The notes under the pieces are model-generated. The model had not been told where the DNA came from. It saw only the letters and a list, made by a program, of their open reading frames with translations, and did not search any database. From assembly GCA_045544195.1 (NCBI GenBank), contig JAZPYO010000048.1:1-64000 (forward strand): 64,000 bases of DNA, read 5' to 3'. This DNA is from RGIG7213 sp045544195. Lineage in GTDB: Bacteria > Bacillota > Clostridia > Oscillospirales > CAG-272. Position numbers and translations under genes: made by a program. Below, piece after piece: positions 58,523-64,000 of this stretch. The first letter of the stretch is position 1, and the number at the start of each line of letters is the position of its first letter.

Positions 58523-58960
58523 TTAAATCTCGTCGTTGTAGTATTTTATAATCAAATCAGAAATATTGTCGGCAACCTTGCGGATCTCAAACAGCTCGTG
58601 CTCCCAAATATATATTGCAGATGCATCCGTATTGCCGTTTGGAAGAACTCGATAGCAGTAATAATCTCCGCAGCCGTTTGAAGCGAAATAAACAAAGCGG
58701 TTGACCTTTTCTTCAAACTCATTCGGTTCAAGGTATTCAGCCATTATCTGTCGGTTTGTTTTGACATGCTCAATAATTTCCCCCGCGGAAAGCAGCAGCC
58801 AGCGGTCTCCGTTCGTTTCTCTCAGCAAGGCTTTCAGCTCTTCGGGAAAAGAAAAGCCTACGTATTCCTCTGCTTTCTGTATTTCCTTTTCGGAGCACGG
58901 CTCTTGCAGTCTTGCCCAATTATGACCCCGGATAAGTCTTGCTATCAATTCTCTATACAC
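58523..58960 (-). CDS. SMI1/KNR4 family protein
   Basis: A 145-residue SMI1/KNR4 (SUKH) domain protein. Typical features are PCSEKEIQKAEEYVGFSFPEELKALLRETNGD near 21-52, FASNGCGDYYCYRVL near 93-107 and AIYIWEHELFEIRKVADNISDLI near 114-136. SUKH proteins often serve as immunity proteins against nuclease or deaminase toxins, but many are orphans, and no toxin gene is visible here. It is 44 bases after htpG with a GGAGGGG site, so it may be read from the htpG transcript. The cytosolic fold is clear; the role is not. Confidence 0.9.
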   Translation of the reverse strand: MYRELIARLIRGHNWARLQEPCSEKEIQKAEEYVGFSFPEELKALLRETNGDRWLLLSAGEIIEHVKTNRQIMAEYLEPNEFEEKVNRFVYFASNGCGDYYCYRVLPNGNTDASAIYIWEHELFEIRKVADNISDLIIKYYNDEI

Positions 58961-59004
58961 AAAATTCCCCTCCGGATATTTTTATCGTTTCGTTTGCGCC
59001 GTTA

Positions 59005-60840
59005 TTATATGTTCATCAGCATTTCGTAGCTTTCGTTAAGGAACGCTTTTAACTCATCGGCGGTGAGCTGTCTTTGCGCTATAAGCGAAAGGGTGTATAT
59101 CTGCTTTGCCAGAAGCTCTGCCTTTTCCTCATCGGACTGCGACAGCGAAATGAGCTTTTGTACAAGCGCGCTGTTTACGTTTATTATCAGCGTCATATCA
59201 GTCGGCATATTGGGCATACCGTCCACACGGTACATTTTCATCATATCCTCAAATCTTCTCGATTGCTCGCTGATATTGATAAGAGCAGGCGTTTTTTCAT
59301 CCTTCAAGGACTCGTATTTTACATTAAGGCTCTCGTTTTTGCTTACCTTTTTGAATATCTCGGTGACCTTTTCGCTTTCCGTTATCTCCCCGTCGTTTTT
59401 CAACACGGCGGTATCGGCGTCAATTCTTACGAATTTGACCTCTGTTCTGTCCTGCTCTACGGTGTGGATATACTGCGTATCGAGCATACGGTCAAGAAGA
59501 ATTATCTGTATCTGCTCTGACTCAAACATAGAAATATACTGTGCCTGAGTCGTTATATCCGTCGCGTAGTATACGGTATTTTCGTGCTTTTCCTTTGCTC
59601 CTTCAAGATACTCGTCAAGCGTGTAGAATTTACCGTTTTCCGTAGCAGATCTGAAAATAACGTTCTTTTTTACTCTGTCGTGGAATTTCTTATCTCTTAT
59701 AGATGCGTATTCAACAAACGTCTTTATATCGTCCCACAAGCCTTCATATTTTTCTCTTTCGTTATTGAAAAGCGAATTGAGCTTGTCAGCCACCTTTTTA
59801 ACGATGTGGGCGGATATTTTAGCAACGTAACCGCTGTTTTGCAGATAGCTGCGTGATACGTTCAAGGGAAGCTCAGGGCAATCAAGCACACCCTTGAGCA
59901 TAAGCATATATTCGGGTATCACTTCCTTTATATTATCTGCAACGAATACCTGGTTATAATACAGCTTTACCTGTCCTTCAAGGGAATCGTACTCGTGATT
60001 GAGCTTCGGAAAATACAGTATACCCTTGAAATTGAGGGGGTAGTCCGCATTTATATGAATATAGAACAAAGGTTCTTTGAAATCGTTGAATACCTTGCCG
60101 TAAAACTCCTTGTATTCTTCCTCCGTGCATTCAGACGGGGATTTTTGCCACAGAGGTGTTGTATCGTTTACAGGCTCATTATCCTCCTTTTCGTCTCCTT
60201 CAACAACAAAATAGATCGGAACGGGCATAAACGCGCAGAATTTATTCAGTATCTGTCTGATCTTGCCCTCGTCGAGAAACTCCGATTCCTCAGAGGATAT
60301 TTTCATAATAACATCAGTTCCTCTTTCCTGACGCTCGCTGTCAAATATCTCGTATTCTCCGTCAGATGTGCATACCCATTTTACAGCGGGGGAATCCGTA
60401 TATGATCTTGTAACGACAGTAACCTCATCGCTCACCATAAACGAAGAATAAAAGCCTAAGCCGAAATGTCCTATTATTCCGTCCTTTGACGCATCCTGTC
60501 CGTCGCCCTCATATTTCTGGATAAATTCAACAGCCCCCGACAGAGCTATCTGGCACAGGTATCTTTCAAGCTCATCACGGCTCATACCTATACCGTTATC
60601 TGATACGGTAAGTGTTCCCTCGCCCTTGTCAAGCGTGACCGTTATTTTAAATTCGCTCTCGTCAATACCGTCTGCTTTTCCGAGACTTGAAAGTCTTTTC
60701 AGCTTCGTTACTGCATCTGATGCGTTTGAAACGATCTCACGGAGAAATATCTCCTTTTCCGAATACAGCCATTTCTTTATAATGGGAAAAATATGTTCAA
60801 TATCGACGGATATACCGCCCTTTTTAATCTCTTCTGCCAT
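59005..60840 (-). CDS. htpG: Molecular chaperone HtpG (Hsp90)
   Basis: Bacterial Hsp90 (611 aa), an ATP-driven cytosolic chaperone. The N-terminal GHKL ATPase has FLREIVSNASDAVTKLK near 33-49, DNGIGMSRDELERYL near 81, and GHFGLGFYSSFMVSDEVTV near 122-140. The middle domain contains LPLNVSRSYLQNSGYVAKI near 325, with the catalytic Arg in NVSR, and the C-terminal dimer region is normal. The start has AGGAG upstream. Promoter at 60874-60903; no CIRCE operator is visible. Probably co-transcribed with the SMI1 gene. Confidence 0.97.
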   Translation of the reverse strand: MAEEIKKGGISVDIEHIFPIIKKWLYSEKEIFLREIVSNASDAVTKLKRLSSLGKADGIDESEFKITVTLDKGEGTLTVSDNGIGMSRDELERYLCQIALSGAVEFIQKYEGDGQDASKDGIIGHFGLGFYSSFMVSDEVTVVTRSYTDSPAVKWVCTSDGEYEIFDSERQERGTDVIMKISSEESEFLDEGKIRQILNKFCAFMPVPIYFVVEGDEKEDNEPVNDTTPLWQKSPSECTEEEYKEFYGKVFNDFKEPLFYIHINADYPLNFKGILYFPKLNHEYDSLEGQVKLYYNQVFVADNIKEVIPEYMLMLKGVLDCPELPLNVSRSYLQNSGYVAKISAHIVKKVADKLNSLFNNEREKYEGLWDDIKTFVEYASIRDKKFHDRVKKNVIFRSATENGKFYTLDEYLEGAKEKHENTVYYATDITTQAQYISMFESEQIQIILLDRMLDTQYIHTVEQDRTEVKFVRIDADTAVLKNDGEITESEKVTEIFKKVSKNESLNVKYESLKDEKTPALINISEQSRRFEDMMKMYRVDGMPNMPTDMTLIINVNSALVQKLISLSQSDEEKAELLAKQIYTLSLIAQRQLTADELKAFLNESYEMLMNI

Positions 60841-60873
60841 GTCAGGTCTCCTTTTTTCAATGATATTTTCTTA

Positions 60874-60903
60874 ATTATATCCTTCAAATACTCGTTTTGT
60901 CAA
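60874..60903 (-). promoter_or_regulatory. Promoter for htpG
   Basis: Minus-strand TTGACA (60898-60903), 18 bp, TATAAT (60874-60879). Confidence 0.8.
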
Positions 60904-60940
60904 GGGCTTAGAAAATTTGTTTCATTATTTTCAAACAAAT

Positions 60941-60968
60941 GTATAAAAGCCTTTTGTTTGGTGAAAAT
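60941..60968 (+). promoter_or_regulatory. Sigma-F/sigma-G-like promoter of the M23 gene
   Basis: GTATA (60941-60945), 14 bp, GGTGAAAAT (60960-60968). This fits the forespore sigma-F consensus (GYATA then GGNNANANT); no sigma-A promoter is visible on this strand in the gap. The start codon is 48 bases downstream. Confidence 0.55.
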
Positions 60969-61016
60969 ATTTCATACAGCCGTAAGGCGAATACAAGAAA
61001 CGGAGACGAAAGTAAT

Positions 61017-61772
61017 ATGGAACAAAAAAAGCTACCTGAAAAGCAGGCGAGAATACTGTACATCTCTCTTGCCGCCATGCTTGTCATTATTATGGTAATA
61101 TCCGTAATAACGGCAATAAATAAGCGTAACCACAATGACAGAGCACCGCTTGACACATCTGCTCCCATTCAAAGTGCGCAGCTTATTGAAACAAGACCCG
61201 CCCCGTCAACAAGAGCACCCATTCAAACTGCTCCCATCCACAACGAAACACAGGCGCCCGCCACAGATAAGCCCGTCATCAAAGAGCCCTCTCAGGATGA
61301 GCCGTCAGAGGATGAGCCTGTATCAGCGCCTAAGGTATACGTTATGCCGACAGAGGGCAATATCATCAAAAGCTATTCTGTTGATCTGCCCGTATACTCT
61401 GCCACAATGAACGATTACAGAGCGCACACGGGAATAGACATTTTTGCAGCAGAGGGATCGCACGTATATTGCTTTACAGACGGTGTTGTCAAGGACGTTT
61501 ATAACGATCCTATGATGGGTGTGACCGTATCGGTAGATCACGGCGACGGCCTTGTATCGTATTATCAGAATCTCAAGGATGAGCTTGCAGAGGGAATAAA
61601 GGCAGGAGCAAGCGTTTCCGCGGGCGACAGCATAGGATGCGTTGGATCAAGCTGTCTTGTGGAGCTTTCAGACGAAAGCCATCTTCATTTTGAGTTAAGA
61701 TGCGACGGAAGACCCGTAGACCCTGCAGAATATCTTTCCGCGCTTAAGGACACATCAGGCTCACTTGAATAA
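61017..61772 (+). CDS. SpoIIQ-like M23 family metallopeptidase
   Basis: A bitopic membrane protein of 251 aa with an external LytM/M23 domain. The order is a short cytosolic N-terminus, a membrane helix (about 18-38), a Pro/Thr/Glu-rich linker (45-110) and the peptidase domain (115-235). The zinc ligands HTGID near 141-145 and HLHFEL near 221-226 are present, as in clostridial SpoIIQ, whereas B. subtilis SpoIIQ has lost them. Size, topology and the sigma-F-like promoter suggest that it is SpoIIQ, which joins SpoIIIAH across the forespore membranes; a general cell-wall hydrolase is the alternative. GGAGA precedes ATG at 61017. Confidence 0.78.
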   Translation: MEQKKLPEKQARILYISLAAMLVIIMVISVITAINKRNHNDRAPLDTSAPIQSAQLIETRPAPSTRAPIQTAPIHNETQAPATDKPVIKEPSQDEPSEDEPVSAPKVYVMPTEGNIIKSYSVDLPVYSATMNDYRAHTGIDIFAAEGSHVYCFTDGVVKDVYNDPMMGVTVSVDHGDGLVSYYQNLKDELAEGIKAGASVSAGDSIGCVGSSCLVELSDESHLHFELRCDGRPVDPAEYLSALKDTSGSLE

Positions 61773-61814
61773 AGGATCGGAAATACTTTTCTTAAAGCCT
61801 TTGTCAAGCGGACA

Positions 61815-61855
61815 GGAAAGCTCCCGACAGATTTATGATCTGTTGGGAGCTTTCC
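61815..61855. terminator. Bidirectional terminator (CCGACAGAT hairpin, copy 4)
   Basis: An 18-bp stem with one wobble position (GGAAAGCTCCCGACAGAT against 61838-61855), 5-base loop, between the M23 gene and the convergent plsY gene. Confidence 0.85.
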
Positions 61856-61878
61856 TTAGTTCAAAATCGCTTATCAAA

Positions 61879-63159
61879 TTAAATAAAATCGCCGTTTATG
61901 ATCTTTTTAACCGTTTCGGTATCTACTGTTACCGTGGGCAGACTGTCCTGTATGAGCTTTTCATACGCTTCCGAGCCTATGGACTTTTCAAGCTCTGTAC
62001 ATGTTATCTGCGCGGAAATGATATTTCTTATATCGCTTTCGCCCACGCCCTTGCCATAAACACGGTTGATATATCTCGGATAAGAATCTGCAAAAATGAA
62101 ATTCTCACTCATTTTGTCAAATTTCTCGATGCATCTGTCATCGGTAGTCGGAACGGTCTTTCCGTCAGTTTTTGCCCGTGCATAGCCTATAAGCAGCTCT
62201 TTTGCGTCCTGCACTGCAATATCCATAAAATATTCCGAATATGTCTTGCCGTTTATTTGCTGCTCGTCAAGATGCTTTTCGGGATCATAACCCTTTACTA
62301 TGTCCGTTTCGGCATTTTCTTCATTTGTCAGATATTCCGTTGCAATATCGATATACATATACCGAAGCTGCAGCTCTGATATGTAGTATTCTCCGTAACG
62401 GACTGCATCGTTTTTACGCATCGAAGCGCCGCTTGCATAGAAAGAATGAAAAACAAGAGCTGCAAGCATCGCTATTATCAAAACTGCGTTTATAATAACG
62501 AGCTTCCAGTTGGCTATCGGCTCTTTTCCGAGCTTTATCTTGTTTTCCTCACCCGCCCAGAGCCGCTGGATATTTTTCCTGTGCGTAAATACGATAACTA
62601 TGGCGATTATCATTGATGTCGATGTGCCGAATATATTCGGCTCAGCAAACTTACTTAACACTATGGGGTACAGAAGCGCACATACAACAGAGCCGAGCGA
62701 TACATATTTTGTAAAGCTGACTATCACGATAAATATGACTATCAGAACGATCGCTGCCTGCCAATTAAGAGTTATGACCGTAGCGGCGAGCGCAAGAACG
62801 CCCTTTCCGCCCTTAAAATTATGAAATATCGGCAATATATGACCGATGATACAGAAAAAACCCGCAATATATCCGCCGCTCTCGCCGAGCAGGAGTATAC
62901 CTATAAGACATGCTATGACGGTTTTTCCTATATCGCCAAGCAGCGTAAGCGCTGCCGCCCCCTTGCCGTATGTACGCAGAACGTTTGTCATACCCGCATT
63001 TTTACTGCCGTAATCTCTTATGTCCTGCTTATACTTAAGACGCGATAATATTATAGCGGTATTTACGGAGCCGAGAAAATATCCCGCAGCGGCACACAGG
63101 GACAGTCCCAATGCCAGAAACATCATCGAAGAGCCGCTTCCGAAAATGCCGTTAGTCAT
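61879..63159 (-). CDS. plsY: PlsY acyltransferase with an added extracytoplasmic C-terminal domain
   Basis: Acyl-phosphate:glycerol-3-phosphate acyltransferase, which makes lysophosphatidic acid at the membrane. Residues 1-205 are complete PlsY: GSVNTAIILSR near 30, DYGSKNAGMTNVLRTYGKG near 49-67 and GHILPIFHNFKGGKGV near 106-121, with the usual multiple helices. The protein then continues far beyond the family's 200-odd residues, to 426. A further membrane helix (about 221-243) is followed by some 180 residues, with YGEYYISELQLRYMYIDIA near 256, that look like the N-terminal helical part of SurA/PrsA-type foldases. I know of no standard role for this extension. ATG at 63159 follows AGAGGTG; the stop of der overlaps the start region by eight bases. 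Confidence 0.88.
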   Translation of the reverse strand: MTNGIFGSGSSMMFLALGLSLCAAAGYFLGSVNTAIILSRLKYKQDIRDYGSKNAGMTNVLRTYGKGAAALTLLGDIGKTVIACLIGILLLGESGGYIAGFFCIIGHILPIFHNFKGGKGVLALAATVITLNWQAAIVLIVIFIVIVSFTKYVSLGSVVCALLYPIVLSKFAEPNIFGTSTSMIIAIVIVFTHRKNIQRLWAGEENKIKLGKEPIANWKLVIINAVLIIAMLAALVFHSFYASGASMRKNDAVRYGEYYISELQLRYMYIDIATEYLTNEENAETDIVKGYDPEKHLDEQQINGKTYSEYFMDIAVQDAKELLIGYARAKTDGKTVPTTDDRCIEKFDKMSENFIFADSYPRYINRVYGKGVGESDIRNIISAQITCTELEKSIGSEAYEKLIQDSLPTVTVDTETVKKIINGDFI

Positions 63160-64000
63160 TATCGTCACCTCTTTCTCTTATTATGAGCTTTATGGGCGTG
63201 CCCTTAAAGCCGAATGTATTACGCAGGCAGTTTTCTATATATCTTTGATAAGAATAATGGAAAAGCTCTGCGTTATTGCAGAAAATAACGAATGTAGGCG
63301 GCTTTACAGAGGGCTGTGTCATATAGTATATCTTGAGTCTTCTGCCCTTGTCTGACGGGGGCTGTACTCTTGTTGTTGCATCGTTCAGCACCTCGTTGAG
63401 CATACCTGTGGAAACTCTGAGTGAGCCCTGCTCGTTTACGTATTTTATATGTTCAAAGAGCTTATCTACTCTTTGACCCGTCTTTGCCGAAACGTACATT
63501 ATCGGCGCATATGTCATATACGAAAGAGCAATACCGATCTTTTCGTTGAATTTCTTTACGGTGCTGTTGTCCTTTTCGATAAGGTCCCATTTATTCAAGA
63601 CAACTATTGATGCCTTGCCTGCATTGTGAGCTATACCTGCTATTTTTTCATCCTGCTCGGTGATGCCCTCTGATGCATCTATCATTATAAGACAGACATC
63701 CGCGCGCTCAACTGCCATTTTTGCTCTCAAAACGCTGTATTTTTCGATATTATCGGATATTTTTGATGAGCGTCGTATACCTGCCGTATCAATAAACGTA
63801 AATTTTCCGTACTGATTATCTACCTGAGTATCTACTGCATCGCGTGTAGTTCCCGCAACATCTGATACTATCAGACGCTCCTGACCGAGAATATGATTTA
63901 TTATAGAGCTTTTGCCTGCGTTGGGCTTGCCGATGACGGCGACCTTTATTCTGTCGTCGTCCTCCTCTTCCTCACATTCGCTCGGCAGCTTTTCAAGAAC
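63152..64000 (-). CDS. der: Ribosome-associated GTPase Der (EngA), 5' end outside window
   Basis: The C-terminal part (about 282 residues) of Der, a double GTPase needed for 50S subunit assembly. The first GTPase domain lies beyond the window edge. Visible are the acidic inter-domain linker (EEEEDDD), second-domain G1 GKPNAGKSS, switch II DTAGIRR, G4 NKWD and G5 SAKTG, then the KH-like C-terminal domain with RLKIYYMTQPSVKPPTFVIF. The reading frame is open to position 64000 without a stop. It is read into plsY with an overlap, so der-plsY form an operon, a common order in Firmicutes. Confidence 0.96.
   Translation of the reverse strand, partial: VLEKLPSECEEEEDDDRIKVAVIGKPNAGKSSIINHILGQERLIVSDVAGTTRDAVDTQVDNQYGKFTFIDTAGIRRSSKISDNIEKYSVLRAKMAVERADVCLIMIDASEGITEQDEKIAGIAHNAGKASIVVLNKWDLIEKDNSTVKKFNEKIGIALSYMTYAPIMYVSAKTGQRVDKLFEHIKYVNEQGSLRVSTGMLNEVLNDATTRVQPPSDKGRRLKIYYMTQPSVKPPTFVIFCNNAELFHYSYQRYIENCLRNTFGFKGTPIKLIIRERGDDND

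Noticed and set aside
60535..60550. CCCCCGACAGAG inside htpG as another hairpin copy
   Set aside because: There is no complementary arm nearby and it is coding sequence; chance match.

Overview
The window looks like the chromosome of a spore-forming member of the Clostridia, most like the Oscillospiraceae/Ruminococcaceae. The evidence is a SpoIIE phosphatase gene with a Spo0A-type promoter, a SCIFF ranthipeptide with its radical SAM maturase, a Gram-positive LexA (GAAC-N4-GTTC) box before recA, a T-box leader before valS, an intact mreBCD cluster, and a cohesin/dockerin pair. Base composition is moderate. Promoters are strikingly regular (TTGACA or TTGATT, 16-18 bp, TATAAT), and TTG/GTG starts and overlapping genes are common. 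I saw no insertion sequence, integrase, phage structural gene or CRISPR array.

Layout. 1-5 kb: tRNA-Pro(CGG), an MBL-fold protein and a three-gene glycosyltransferase/acyltransferase cluster that includes a fused enzyme. 5-8 kb: an AT-rich membrane acyltransferase and a NamZ-like (DUF1343) plus HAD pair. 8.4-11.1 kb: yajC, a TIGR04086 membrane protein, SCIFF, the SCIFF maturase and a small Cys/acid-tailed membrane protein. 11.2-17 kb: YqeG, an unusual ABC exporter with DUF1854 and a c-di-AMP receptor (DarA), and an oligopeptide-binding lipoprotein. 17.2-19.4 kb: a LexA-like XRE/S24 autorepressor facing a small membrane protein across a four-operator region, a DUF6873-like gene and rpmB.

19.6-32.5 kb is housekeeping: recA-recX-cysK-birA in one overlapping operon behind a LexA box, proB, then zapA-U32-dut-maf-mreB-mreC-mreD-PBP2, which ties cell division, nucleotide hygiene and rod-shape synthesis together. 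32.5-39.9 kb is a six-gene operon with its own promoter and terminator: class III aminotransferase, FGGY kinase, amidohydrolase, sugar isomerase, ROK kinase and PAP2 phosphatase. It is probably a sugar or amino-sugar pathway of unknown substrate.

40-52.7 kb: serC-serA and a second cysteine-synthase paralogue (serine/cysteine supply), a surface CHAP protein with InlB-type repeats, an orphan small gene behind a structured-looking leader, valS with its T-box, and a GH2-DUF2779 pair. 52.8-64 kb: a class 3 lipase, a membrane-anchored cohesin protein with a dockerin-bearing transglutaminase (a minimal cellulosome-like pair), spoIIE, htpG with an SMI1 protein, an SpoIIQ-like M23 peptidase behind a sigma-F/G-like promoter, a PlsY with an unexplained extracytoplasmic C-terminal domain, and the 3' part of der.

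The most unusual items are the cohesin/dockerin-transglutaminase pair, the self-cleaving-repressor operator region, the fused GT8-PlsC enzyme, the extended PlsY, and four related hairpin terminators, three of which sit beside orphan small genes. All family assignments come from reading motifs by eye; no database search was run.
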